Source: Thozetella sp. PMI_491 (Eukaryota; Ascomycota; Sordariomycetes; Chaetosphaeriales; Chaetosphaeriaceae). Taken from it: 64,000 bases of DNA. The DNA lies in the NCBI GenBank assembly GCA_021432635.1, contig MU270017.1:932566-996565 (forward strand), read 5' to 3'. The translations under genes were made by a program, and so were the position numbers. The notes under the pieces are model-generated. The model was not told the DNA's origin, did no database searches, and worked only from the letters and a program-made list of their open reading frames with translations. Positions 19,794-32,900 of this stretch are shown one piece after another (position 1 is the stretch's first letter; each line of letters begins with the position of its first letter).

Positions 19794-22700
19794 CATCCTC
19801 TCGTGAGTTAGACATTGTCCCTTTCCCCTGACGAGCTCAGTATCGCTCTTCTGACCAAGTTACGTAGGAAAGCAAATTTTGCAATACCTTTTCCCCTGGC
19901 TGCCCACGTACGAAGCAGGGACACCCACGTAACGGGTGAGCCATTTCTTAGAACAGATGCGGGACTTCCGATCTCGTCCTCAGCCGCTCCCCGGGTCGAA
20001 GCCGGATGGCGAGGCAGCATGGGGCGTGTGCCTACGGAACGCGGAGGCCCGCGCTGCAGGCTGCGCGCCGATGGAGCCCCGATTCGCTGGCCGGCGCGGC
20101 GGGAAGCTGGGGGGGCCGTGGGCGGGCCCTCATCCGCTACACATTGCTTTTAGTAGTGCCCACGCCGTCTGGTTGGCGCTTCGAGAGGCAGATATGCCTT
20201 GCGCAGGTACTGACCTGGGGGCCGCGAGGGGGCCTCCGCAAGACAATGGATCCCCCCGCGTGCTGTGCTAGGGTCAACAGGACTTCACTAGCGAAAGCAT
20301 GTTCGTGCCTCCGTGTGCAGCGTAGTCCCGACGGGTGATCGCGTGACCGACGGTCCATGAGGAGTGGCACGACCGTGGGATCAAGCGGGTTTGCGGACGA
20401 TGATCACGGTCCCCCAAGCCAATGTGGCATGTCGAAGCGCTGGGAAGCCCACCACGCTTGGTCAACGGTGCCGTCATTGGACCCTTTCTTGCGCAGCAAA
20501 CTTGGAACGCCTTCGGCGATTGATGCCAGGTGCGAGACCTTGCCGAGAGCGAAATGCAAGGCCTACCAGGGAAACAAGCCGCTTAAGCTCTCCATCGGCC
20601 CAATCTTTGTGACTGTTCTCGCTCCCGTAGCCAAGCGAAGCCCTAGCTATGCTGTGGTACGTAAGCATCTTGTATCATGAGGTCGCGCTGTAGGCCTCAG
20701 GCATAAGGACGGTCGACGGGAGAGCAAATGATCTGAAGCTGAGAGCCGCAAGTGTCATTGCCGAGCCTTACTGCCCCAAAAGGAGATGACCACCTCTGGC
20801 TACATGTAAAGTAGTGTTACACCACTTATCTTTTAACTCGGAGAGGTTGACGGCTGGAACGAAAGGTAACATAGAGGGGGAGGTGGACGCCAACCTCCAA
20901 CAACTTCTTCCAGTTAACTCCAGCTCTTCGACATGAGGCGTTGTTGTATGCACGGCAGTGGTTGGCGACTTGCAGGATCTGGGGGGGGGGCTCGTCAGAC
21001 CTAACCAGAGATACTGGCGACAGCACCATTTCTTGGGGCGACCTACACGCCGTCTGATAGGACCTAAGAGCAACAGTCACAAATGACATGAACGTCGCAT
21101 GCTCGGAAAGTGCGCGGCGTCCCATGGACTAGATGACCTATGCACGAGGGCCTGAAGCCTACCAGGCTTACTACATGGTGCTCCGTCATCCACTCCCCCC
21201 TAACAGCCGGTGAGGTGGCGACGGGGTGAATTACACAAGGGCAACATCGGTAGGGCATCAAAACTCGGGACGTGGCCATCGGCCCTTCGCGGAGGGTAGA
21301 TTGGGTCATGCCTTCACAAGAGGCATAGGGGTCCGACGTGACCATGCAAACAAAACGGACCCAATCGGCGATGCGAACAGGCGGAAGTTGCTCGATGACG
21401 GAGGGTGGTGATGCTAACCTGCGCACTGCCTGGCCCCTAGGTCGAGCGATCGAGGAGCCCTGCAGGCGAAGCTTCATGCAACGCCGATGTCACCCATCCC
21501 AGTTGAAACGCAGTGGATATACCCTACACGCTGCCCAAGTGCCAACTGTGGGTGGCAGGTCGTGGCGGACAGCCAAGGAACCTGCGAATGGGATCTCGCC
21601 AGCTGGCCACGAGAGTTGCCCCCCCCTTGCAACACAAAGAAAAGGATAGGCGCCATGCGTCAAGAGACTTTGGGGCAAACAGGTCGCTTTGGACACTCGT
21701 CCGTTGCGCGCCTGGCGCGCATCCATGCCGAGATAAACTCTCATGTACGAGGGAGTTATCCCCACGGTGAACCGAAATGGGCCTCGTTAAGCCGAAGGAT
21801 AAGCTGATATCCTTCGCTAACCGTGAGGTCGACTCAAGCTTGAAGATGGTGGTGGGCTTGCAGATGCAAAGGGCCACGGTGGATTACCCTCTGATAAGAC
21901 GGGCCTACTGCCCATATCAAGCCTGGTATGCGCTATAATGGTTTGCCATGCAGCTCCTGATTGGGCGGGAGTTTGCCGCCGAGGGACACATCTTAGTCGC
22001 TAGCTATCTCTGCTCCATCGTGAAGTGGATTGATATCGAATTGATGTCGACGACGAGCAGCCTGTACGTCCAGGAAGAAGGGTGTGCACCAGCTAGGTAG
22101 GGACGACAAACGCTGCATCACAAAGCAACCACTATCTCCCACACCCCCGTTCTTGCTCGCGAAACAGCCCGCGGGAGGCTTCACCAATCAATCTAACCCC
22201 CCCCGAAAGCATCCCACCCTCCTCGTCCAGAGTCCAGAAAGTAGCTCCATGCGCACTTTGCCGTTCGAGAGCTTTGATGTCGTGGGGGAGGGATTGACCA
22301 AACACACAGCGAAGGAAGTGCCATTGGGCATGGACGATTGCATCAGATGCAACACATGTCCTCTGCCAGGAGGCCCCTCGTCCATGCAGCAGCTGTGCTT
22401 TGGTCGGCCGGCTTCGGTTGGCCGCAGTGTGGGGTGCGTCTTGAACCACCTAGAAGGGTAGGCGAGGCAGCCCAAGGAGCCTATCACTTGTGCCAGAGTG
22501 CGCTGATCGAACTGCAACAGCAGCTGCAGCCAAGCTTGCTACACGGAAGCAACCTGGAAGCTGTTGATAGCCGCGTGTTGCGTGGCTGAAGCGCCGTCTA
22601 TTGCTCTGGTGCGATGCGTAGAGGGGGTGCGCCCACCGACAACTAGCTCGCAAGTTGCTTCCGGATCTACGCTGCTCTTGACCATCGGCCCCGTCCCCTC

Positions 22701-23140
22701 CACAGATCATGATGCTATTTTGTCTCAGAGCTGGCCGCTGGAGCCAAACCGCTGCCTCCGCGCCCCGGGGCCTGGGCGCTGGATCAGCGGGCGAGGAGCA
22801 GTAGCGCTGCGTCGCCACGGTTGATCCTAGCCTCAAGAGAGTATCCATATCTGAAATCCTAACCGGACGGGCAGCTGTGGGCCCCTCATCCACCGCGTTA
22901 GAGCATCCTCTTGATACCCAAGTCCAACCTCAGGGGCCACCGATCAGCTCCCGCGGCCCATTCCCAAGCACGAATGGCGGCCGAACCCGCGACCGTGATA
23001 GCCGCCCAGGCCTTGGCTGTGAACCCTGGACGAGACAGCACGCCTTGCTCCGGAATCTTAAGCCCAAGTCCTTCTTAATCTCGCATGCTGTCGCATGGCA
23101 TGCACAGACGAATCGAGCGACATCGGGGCTGTGGATGAAT

Positions 23141-23170
23141 GTGAGTGAGTGTGAGTGAGTGTGAGTGAGT
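23141..23170 (+). repeat. 10-bp tandem repeat, three copies
   Basis: Three perfect copies of GTGAGTGAGT, followed by a partial fourth. Simple-sequence repeat in non-coding DNA. Confidence 0.9.
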
Positions 23171-26100
23171 GAGTTTGTGTATTTTGGGACAGGGCTCCCA
23201 TCTGTCCCCTGTCTGAGAGTCCATGACCAACCAGTCAAGAGAGACGACCGCCTCGAAAATTCAATGGCAGAGCGTAGTTGTCCCCACGTGCTGGCTCGAA
23301 GGCATCGCCTATAGCGCGGGGAGCGAGCTTGGGTCGAGTCTGGCAGCGAATAGGAGGGTGACACAACTCAGTGCCGCTATGAGCCGGGTACGGAACTACC
23401 TGCAGGCCCCCTCTAGCTCCGCCCTCCATGGAGGTACCGTGGCTCGCTTGCGATAGCGGGTGAAGGCTTCTTGAGAGACATGAGGCTTGTATCACTTTGG
23501 AATAGATGGATGATCTGGCCCGCAGCGGTTTCTCGGGAGCGGGAGCTAAATTGAAGGCCTTGCTAAGAAAACGGACGGGCATGAATGAATGCAACTCCGG
23601 GAGCTTTCTCCGGTGCCAACGGCAATTGGTGCGTGGTCTTTGCACAAGAGGGTACGGAGACGCCCCGCCTTCTCGAGATGGCAGTTCTGTAAGACAATGC
23701 AATATTGGAAAATCTTCGAGGCATGCAGAGAGCGCAGAGAGCAGGAAGGAACGATGCCATTGGTATTTCCGGTGTTCAAGGCGAGGGGGGCGGAGGGTTG
23801 CATCTACTGTGTCAAAATTGCAGCAAGAGGAATGAATGCCTTGTCCTTCCCCAAAAAGCCACGCTGATGCGGACTATCGCATTGCGGAAAGCCGCGAAGG
23901 CGTAGCAAGCTTAGAGCGTGGAGGCTGGGCCGCTGGCCAAAGTACCAACAGGGCCCGTATCGGGATCGCGGCCCTGGAGGAATATGAATATCCGCCTTGC
24001 AGGAGCGAAGGAAAGTGAGCACTTGCGGCGAGGCGATCGCATCGCGGCATCGCCAGGGGGTACGGTTGGGCATCGATGGACGCTAGAAGCTCCCGTAGGC
24101 GCGCATTATAGCATGGGCAAAGCGATTGCCACGTATGTACCTCGTGCTTGCTTGTACTCGATATTGCTGCACAGAGGGCTCAGCCATTTGTCCACGACCC
24201 GGTTGAGACAGAGGTGAGCGCATCAGCCGTGAAGCATCTTGGCCGCACCAGCGACACGGAGGAAAAAAAAGGGGGCGAACATGGCCCGGGTCGGTGCTCG
24301 CTCCAGAGTTGAGCCCGACGACTGGTTTCCAGACAGTCCCCCAATATGTCATATATGCGGGAGAAACAAGACCCCGAACGGGAAGAAACAAGCAATAAAG
24401 TAGGCGGCAGGAGTCCGGGCGGACATGCTATCGTCATCCTGTCCCGGGGAGAGGGGCTATGGCCCGACGTCTCGCGGACGAGTAGTACCAATGTGCCGAC
24501 TTCTCCGCGCACTCGGCTGGAAAGTAACATGATTCAGCCAAGGGGGCAGAGCAGTGGCAGGTCAAATCCCACCAAATGCGACAGCGCTGCTGTCAATACG
24601 ATGCTATGCAGCTCGCCCAGGACACCTCGCTCGGGCGACTCACGGCCGGCAAGCGAGTGTGGGCGGGCGAGCGGGCGACAGGCATCCCGCGCATCTGCGA
24701 CTGCGCAGCACTGAGGGTGGTTTTTTTTTGGCATTTGCTACTAGAGGGCATATAGTAGAGAGAGAGAAAGGAAGAGGAACCTTCGGGGTGGGTTTCCCCC
24801 GCTAAACCCACTAATCGCTTTCCCCTCGCCTTCTCCCCCACGGGCGCAGCAGAGGCGTTCGCCAGTGGGAGAGGGTTCGTAGATGCGGATGGATGACGAC
24901 GACACGGTCATCATGATGCGGACGCGAAAGTCCGAGTAGAGGCGGGGAAAGAAAAAAAAATTCAGAAGCCGTCGCACTCGCCTTCGCCGGAGATGTAAGT
25001 CTGGTATAGGTGGGTGAGACAGAATTTTTCAGTTTAGGGAATCAGACTGGCTGGTTTCCAGAAGGGCGCTAGAAAAAGAGCGCAAAAGCCCGTCACGCCG
25101 AGGCAGTCGGCCTCTTGCATGTCCCGGGGACGAGGGCCGGCTCCTTAGCTCGGTAATTCTCGCACCTACAGTATACCTGGGAGCAGAGAAGAGAATGGAG
25201 CGGGAAGGGAAAAAAGAAAAGAGAAAAAAAGAATACCCCGGGCCAGTGGGTGGCGGCTTCCTTCCTTCTCTCGTGAGCAGCTTTCAGTTCCGGTTCTTTC
25301 CTCGCCTCCTGGACAGCGGCCCCTTCCAGCAGGCATCAGGCCGTTGAGGGTGGTGTGTTTAGTGGGCTCATACCTAGTAGCGACACGTGGATCGCTAGCG
25401 ACAGAGCGTCTAGGTATCCTCGGCACTTTCCACCCACCCCCCGTCGCTCCCCATTGTCACACCTGTTGCGTCGTCCTCGTCCGACCGAGGCACAAGGTCA
25501 AGACTTTGGTGCCATGTCCTGCTACAAGAAATGACAGCACGCCGCAAGAAGTCGCCGCTAGGTCGACGCCTCGCATCTCGGCCGGCCCCTCGCGAGCCTG
25601 CCGCGAGCGAAGTCGCCCCACGCCGCCCACGATTATTGACCCAGTCGCTTCTAGAGGCCCTCCGCCCGGCCGAATTTTTCGTCCAGTCAATCTGGTGTCA
25701 TCCGCCCAGGCAGCCCTCGCCATCCAGTGAGAGGCGGCGAATTTGCAGCTCTGGATGGACATGCAACCCTCTCCGACGTAGTGGGCGGGTCGCTGCATGC
25801 ACGCCCTAGGTGCCTCTGACCACTCACACCCTCATCCCGCCCCTCTAATCGGACCCGACACCCAGATGTCACTCCGTAGTACCTTTTTTTTTTTCGCGCT
25901 CTTTCTGTGCTGGTAACGTCGTCTTGACGCTGCCAAGGTCTCGCGCAGCCCGGGGCTAGGAGGGCTTGGTTGGCAACCGTCCGAAAGAGAGAGGTGCCCG
26001 CGCGCTGCCACCACCACTTGATCTTTCGCCCAGGTCACAGTCATCGCCGTCTACGCGCCCCCCCGTATGGACCACGACCTCGGCCTTTAGGCGCATCGAA

Positions 26101-26714
26101 CCCCTGCTCCCCCCCTTCTAGCGACTTCGCGACCTTCCCATCATCTCCATGTGCTCTTGTCCCACGCCGCCCGAGAGACCCTTGACACTTCCGGGTGGAT
26201 TCGATAAAACCGTCCCCATTTGCCTCGCGCCTCGCGCCTCAACCCCCGTAGCTCTTGCATATGCTTCTTCTGCTTCTTCGAGACAGATGACCTCCATCCT
26301 CACCAACCACGAGCGATCTCACCTGCTATTGCTCCCATTGTTAAGGCCTAACCCCCTCGCCATCCCGCTCTTCCACCACCCCCCAGACACTTCTATTAGA
26401 AGGGTAGACATCGCCGTGTGCCTGTGTTTAATGCCCGACCCAACTTCGGCCCCAGGGACCACCACCCATTTTGATCTGCAGCCCCAGAAACTAAGAGCTC
26501 CCGTTTCAGTCGCCGGCACCATACAACGGCCGCCGCCGTCCTACCCACGTCCCATCATCACCAGTCGGGACCCCCATAGCTGGGACTTATAAGACCACCA
26601 TCCATCTCTACCTCCAGACTCGGGACCCCGCCCTCCCCACATACAAGCTTTGACTACCACACACCACCACCACCCTCCCCCTTCACTAGATCTAGGTCTA
26701 CCACATACACAAGC

Positions 26715-28178
26715 ATGCCGTCCTTTACAAGAAGACATACCACGAGTCAGACATCCAGCCGGGACTCGCGCAGCCGGCGGAGCGACGACTCCTACGACTC
26801 CAAATCCACCACCCCTACCTCCCTCCAGAACTCGCCCCGCCCCTCAGACCTAAAGAACTTCCGGTCATATACAAGCGGTCCCAAGTTCCCGCAGTATGGC
26901 TACCAAGAACAAGAAGTCAGCCCAGACTCGTCGCTGTACCCTCGATCCTCGGTCGACACATATGCCTCGACGACCGCATCAGAAGCGGAGCTCGAAGCTA
27001 TGGAGCTCGACGACGAGCCTCAGGACGAGTTTCACAGCATACCCCCCCTCCCAGCCTACCATCGCGAACTCGTCGAGCCTAATGTGCGCGCATGCTCGCC
27101 GCAAGAGTTCTCCAAGCTCTTTCCCTCGCTCAACCGCCTCACCATCCGCCACGACGAGTTCACCTCCGACGGCAACATGAACCTGCGAGTCGACACCGTT
27201 ATGACGGGCCGCAGAAGGACCGCGATTCAGCTCTTCCACCTGCGCATGTACGACCTGGCTAAGCGGGAGTTCTCCCTGCGCAGATACTGCCGCGATTCTG
27301 GCCGCGAGGTGTGCAACTCGAAGCGCAAGTATGTCGAGCCCACCCCGCCGAAGGCCAAGTCGGCCAGCCGGCCCATCCTGCAGCGCTCCATGACGAGCGC
27401 CATCAAGACCCTCGGCGGACGACCCGTCTTCCAGCGCACGAACTCGGATCGTGTCAACGGGGACCGGCCCGCCACCGGCCACTCGTCATGCGACGGTGAC
27501 GACGAGTTCTACGACAACATCTCGCAGCTGTCGCTGGAGAGCATGGCCGCCAAACCCAAGAGCCGCCGGCCCCTGCCGACTAACACCATCAAGCTGGAGT
27601 TCAGCAACTATGCGCGGGTCGACATCCGCCGTCGCGGCGGTGGCAAGAACAACAAGCGCTACGAGTTCGAATGGTGGGGACACCGCTACACCTGGAAGCG
27701 CACCATCGACAAGCAGATGGGCCTAGTCTCGTTCCACCTTCTCCGTGACGGCAACACAGGCGCGCCGGTCGCGCACATTGCCCCGGAGATGCGGTCGCCG
27801 AGCCAGGTCCTGGCAGACGAAAACGCCGGCGGTTGGGTTCCGCCGTGCTTCATGTGGATCGCGGACGAGGCCGTGGTTGATGCCGTCACCGACGTTGCTG
27901 AGTGAGTTACATCTTTTGCGCGTATACGCGTTGTTCATGCTAACGGTCTATCTACCAGCGTCATTATGGCAACCGGCCTCATCGCGCTCGTCGATGACTG
28001 TATCAAGGAGCGCTGGCAGACGCGCAAGGTTCACCGGGTGCCGCTGACCTCTAAGACGTTTGAGTACGTCGGCCCCAAGGCCTTCATGCAACAAGTCTTT
28101 GGGCGGCGTAATTCTGAGGAACGCCCTCCGCACTCTTCGAGTCCGCTGCGCTATGCCAACCCCATTTCGGCGTACTGA
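26715..28178 (+). CDS. Conserved-looking protein of unknown function
   Basis: I do not recognise this family. Exons 26715-27901 and 27959-28178 (57-nt intron, donor GTGAGT) give 468 aa. The first 110 residues are disordered and Ser-rich. Two ordered-looking regions follow: about 125-200 (FPSLNRLTIRHDEF, then MTGRRRTAIQLFHLRMYDLAKREFSLRRY) and 290-440, rich in beta strands and aromatic residues (IKLEFSNYARVDIRR, YEFEWWGHRYTWKR, SFHLLRD, VAHIAPE, GGWVPPCFMWIADE) and ending in a helix VIMATGLIALVDDCIKERW. They are separated by a basic linker. The beta-rich part recalls tubby/scramblase-like barrels in rhythm only; this is not a claim. Codon use and the clean intron show it is a real gene. It is preceded by a long C/T-rich leader. 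Confidence 0.8.
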
Positions 28179-29917
28179 AGCGCCAAAAGCTGCCCATCGC
28201 ATTAGCGATGAGGCATCGCCCTCCCCCAAGGGCTTCACGATGATTGTTACATTACGGTACCTCAGTAAGGCAGCCGCGAAGGTTGCCTGAAGTGGAACAC
28301 CTATACGTTTGCCTTAGGGCCTTGTCCGATTCTGGATTTAGGCCGAGGCTGTACAGCCTCGTCAGCAGGCTGATGATGACTCACGATGATCCCACGATCA
28401 CCTCTACCAACATCTCCTTGACTATTGCTGCACTTCAGTTCGTGTTGCCAATGAATTGAGTCATACGGTTCTATCTTTACTTTCTCAGCAAAAGTTGTCG
28501 TTTCCACCTACCAGTTTTGGAGCTAGGCTCCCGATGACAGACAGTCATGTAACCTATTTATGAACGAAACAGAACACCTGGTATACCAGAGCCAGCTTGC
28601 ATGGATACAGCGAAGGATATTTTGGGGGGAATTATGGAGCATCTGGGACAGGGAGCGTATACCAGGAGTATTGAGTTGCAGCCCTCTCTCGCCTTGGGCC
28701 TACCTGGGCGGCGGAAAGGGGCACTGTCATTTGAGAACCACGGCCATCGGGATTACCACAGGAAGATATCTACTAGGCGCCATGATCATGGCTGGATCGG
28801 GATTGTACACATGTTTATGTTAATGTGAAATGATGATATTACCATGGACTTCACTTGCCAAGTAACAACTACAACGGCTTAACGGCCTATCGTCTTGAGC
28901 AAAACCGCGCTCGGACCCCCTTCGTGCAATATACTTTTTTTTTTTTTTTTGCCCCCTGGAGTCCGCAGCGCGCTTGCTATGCGCCGACCGACTATCCATA
29001 TGCCTGAAACGCCCGACTCAAGTTTATCTTAGCGATTGTGACGTGGACCATAGAAAACGAGGTGGCTTGCCCGTTGGGAGAAACCTCCGACTCCGCTCTC
29101 AGCCGGCCCACTCCGGGCCCCGACGACGCAAGCCAATGCACCGGCACCTGCCGCGCTGCATGGCGCTCCTGAGGCCCGCCAGCCTTTTGTGGGGTGGCGT
29201 TCTGCTTGCTCTCTAGGCTGACCTCGCGTGCCCGGCTCGGCGCAAAGCTCTGACCCGATTGTAGATCTCAGTAGCTAGGTATTACTATACGTACATAAGG
29301 TAGGTAGTGCAATTATAATCCTTTTTTGGAAAGAGGGGGGGGGGAGGCAGGCTAAACTAGGTACCTTAGGTACAAACCTTAACATGCAGATGGTGGCGGG
29401 CGCCGGCGTTCCCGAGAAGCCATGTCTAGAGATTTATGATGCAGGCCTGATTCCCAATTCGTTTTTAGATTGGGCGACGCTAGGACTCGCTCAGGACAAT
29501 CTCCCGGCGCCGGTGTTCGTGTAGACCGTCTGACAAAGGCGAGTAAGCAGTGCAGTTTTCCTTCGGCTTGGTGTACAACGTCTGCTAAAGGCAGGAATGG
29601 GTGGCACTCCATGAGCCGGTCAAGCGAAGCCCACGTCAAAAACATCACATTTCCTAGGGCCAAGACCGATGAGTTGGAATCTAGATTTCGTTCTACTCTC
29701 TCTAACACGCCATTATTCTCGCTCTTCGCTCTAGCGATTTGGGAACAACAAAATCATCATAAACAAACCCCCTCTCTTCCACCACATGCGGCAGAAATAA
29801 GCAGACCCCGATGGCTCCTGATGTTCTCCCGTTTCGTAATCTCTCCGTGATCTATATCGGTATCAACTGGCCATGGGCCAGGGTTTCATCTCTCTAGGCT
29901 GGGAATGCCTTCATGCT
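28179..29917. other. Intergenic region between two 3' ends
   Basis: A 1.7-kb tail-to-tail spacer. Contains a 16-nt poly-T run near 28935, a poly-G run near 29335, and a cluster of AGGTA/TACCT motifs at 29271-29373, including GTACCT-T-AGGTAC at 29361-29373. No gene seen. Confidence 0.55.
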
Positions 29918-32900
29918 CTATTCGGCGTGGTGGCCATTAATCCCGTTGACGCCATTCACGCCGTTGACGCCGTTGCTCATCGCAGAAGCGAGCCCGGCGC
30001 CGTCATCCTGATACTTCTCCCAGTTGGCAAGAATGTTTCCAATCTTTGGCGAGTTGGTGAGGCGGTACACATCCTCAAAGTACTCCCTGGTAAGTGCGAA
30101 AGGCTTGGCCGTGACGTTGGGAATATACTTCCCGATGAGCTTGGCAGGGTCGATGGTGGTCTTGTTGATCTTCTTGAGCAAGAAGCTTCGGAAGGGCTTG
30201 ACGCCAGACCGCAAGAAGGTCGAGTGGAAAGGGACGTCGATGCCGCGCAGGGGAATCGTGGCGAAACCGCGCTGGAGCTCGAGGGGCTTCGGCTTCTCTT
30301 CTGTCCTTGCGGCGCAGCCCTGGATGATCTCGATGAGCTTCTCCTTCACCATGTCGGGAGAAAATTCCTCCATCATCTGCTTGATGTCGAGCTTCATGGC
30401 CTTCAGATAGTTGGTCACTTCCGTGAGGGTATCCAGGGCGCGCAGGTCACCGGCGCAGACGTATTGCATATTCGCAATGTTGTAGTTGACAATCTCGAGA
30501 AGCCAGCCCGTGGTCTCAGCAATGTTGCTGACGACGAACCGGAGGGCATCCTCGTTGAAAGTCTTTGAGATTCTGCTGGGGTTGACAGCGCACATGCTGT
30601 AGTTGGAGCGACCGGAAGCGTCACGCTCCACGGCAACCTGCATCGTCAGGCCGCGGTAGAACACGACCGATACGAGGGACTCGATAGGCATGACATCAGC
30701 CAAGGCGGCGAGTGCAGAATATTCACCGAGCGAGTGGCCAGCGAATGTGCTGTCGCGCGGCACCAGGCCTTTGGCCTTCATGTCCTCGAAGCTGGCCTTC
30801 TCCATCAAGGTCAGGGCAGGCTGGGTAAACTGCGTGGCTGAGAGCAGACCAGTGGGCGACCGATAGGTGTACGAGGTAGTTCGCTCTGTTATCTCATTGA
30901 AGATGCGCTCCGACTTGATAGAGCCGTCAGCGGCCACCGTCTCGAAGGTCATGGCCATGTAGTTTTGGCGAATCTGCTTGCCACGAGGGCCGCCGAAGTG
31001 AATCGTCAGCTCCTTCGGGTTGTTCCTGACGATATTGGTGATAGCGAAACCTATCAGGCAGTTAGCATATTTTGTTCGACGTATTCTGTAAGTGGTGGCT
31101 GATGGCTTACCGTAGGTATCCATGAGATACTTGTCAGCACGGTCCCAAACCTCCTTCGCGACCTCGCTGCTAGCGTAGAGATCCATGCCCATGCCTTGCT
31201 CCTGCGAGCCTTGGCCGGTGAAGACGTAAGCAGTGACAGGCTGCTCGATCTCGGCCTCACCGAGGAGAACCTTCTCCTCCGTCTCCTTGTTGCTAGCCTC
31301 AACCTTGATGATCTTGCGACCACCGATCATGCCGACGTGCTGCAGCTTGACATTGATATCGTCGTTAGGCAGCACCATACCAACGAGCGATGCGTGAAAG
31401 CTACGAACACGCCCAACGTTGTTCTCGGCGGCCCAGGTCTCGACCAAGCTCCGCACGGCCGCGCTAGAGTACATACCATGCGTAATGGTTCCAGGCAGGT
31501 TGGCGTAGCCGGCGAAAACCCGAGAGACATGGATCGGATTGTAGTCACCAGACACACGAGCATATGTCTCGTTGGAAGCAGGAGCGCGCAGCTGCAGCGG
31601 AGTCTTGCCGCTCAAGGGGATGGGGTTCTCGAAGTTGACGGGCTGCTCGATCGAGGAGCCATTGCGCTCCAGGTAATCGATGACCGGGTTGCCATGGGAT
31701 TCACCCGCCTCATAGTCAACGCTCGCGACCTGGATGATCTCCTTAGTGGGGAGCTCAAGGAGGACCTGGCCGCGGGTCTCGACACTGCTAAAGACAGTCT
31801 TGTTCCTAAACCGAACCAGACTCTGCAAACGGAAGGTCAGGGTCTGTCCTAGTAGCTCAATGTCCCGGTTCAGCTGCTCGTCAAGGACGAACCACTGCTT
31901 TGACCGAAGTACGGCAACATCCTTGCTGGTAGCAAGGTGAATCTGCATGGGGGTCTCCATCTTCCGCTGGAAGGTGTTCTCGAAATCGGTGTAGTCACCC
32001 CGGTAGAGGAACTGAGAGGTAACCTCCATGACAGCCTCACCGTCACGAAGGATGGTACCGCACACTTCCACCATCTTACCAGAATCCTGGTTGATGACAG
32101 CATTGATCTGAGCCGTAGTTGAAACCTCATCGCCTTTCTGCAAGGGGTTCGCACCCGGCATCATGCGAAATTGGTTGGAAAGATGGACAAGCTTCAGGAG
32201 ATCGCCATCGATGGTACGCGGGAAGATAGGCTTGGTGATGGCTTTCCACCCAACAACAATGGCGAAGTCCATAGGTGCGTACATGGTCTTCTCTGGGCGA
32301 TCAACGAAGGCCTCTCCAGTGTTGCCGACGGCATGGACGAAGTCGTGAATGGCCTCACTCGTCACGACGGCCTTGCCACCATCGAACTTGCCGGCGACGG
32401 GAGCGTCAAGGTCGAGTTTGTCATCAGCAAACCAGGCACGCCAGTAGAACTCTTTGATGCGGTCATTGCGGGAATCCATCAGCTCGTGGATCGGCGCGTA
32501 ACCGGCCTCGGGGCGGTAGACGAAGCGAAGAGGCAGCGAGATTGGCTTTCCAAGGGCAGTTGTGTCCTTGATGAGGTTGACTACGATCTCATTCTTGCCA
32601 ACCAACTTGACCTCGACCACATCGACATAGTGATTGTGGCGGGGCTGTTCCCGGACGATAATCGTAGTCCTTGCGGGATCGTTCGGGTACCGAATCTCAA
32701 CAAAGAGACCCCTGGCGGGAGCGAAGACACGCCTCATGGGGTTGGTCTGGTACTTCTGGCCCTGAACGAGGACATCGGACTGCAGCAGTGCGTACCTCCA
32801 GTTGCGGTTGGGACCGGCCAAAAGAGAAATCCACGAATCAATCGACGGGAGCTGGACTGCAGCGGAAGACGAGAGGCGATAGGTGTTCTTGTTCTCGTCG

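Larger units (their letters stand above)
18703..26714. other. 8-kb region without a recognisable gene
   Basis: The longest gap in the window. Both strands carry only short frames (up to about 155 codons), overlapping one another in all phases, with no family resemblance and no plausible multi-exon chain. Visible features are a poly-G tract at 19774-19793, a GTGAGTGAGT repeat at 23141-23170, and purine-rich tracts near 24722-24960 and 25185-25240. The last kilobase is C/T-rich and may be the promoter and leader of the gene at 26715. No transposon ends or reverse-transcriptase-like frames were noticed. Confidence 0.5.

Noticed and set aside
22450-22893. 147-codon minus-strand frame in the gene-poor region (also 23235-23702 and 21064-21477)
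   Set aside because: Overlapping frames in all phases, no domain-like pattern, many Cys/Arg/Ser as in random GC-rich sequence.
29873-30568. Plus-strand frame of 231 codons opposite FAS1, with others at 31196-31852 and 32171-32986
   Set aside because: All mirror the conserved transferase and dehydratase parts of FAS1.
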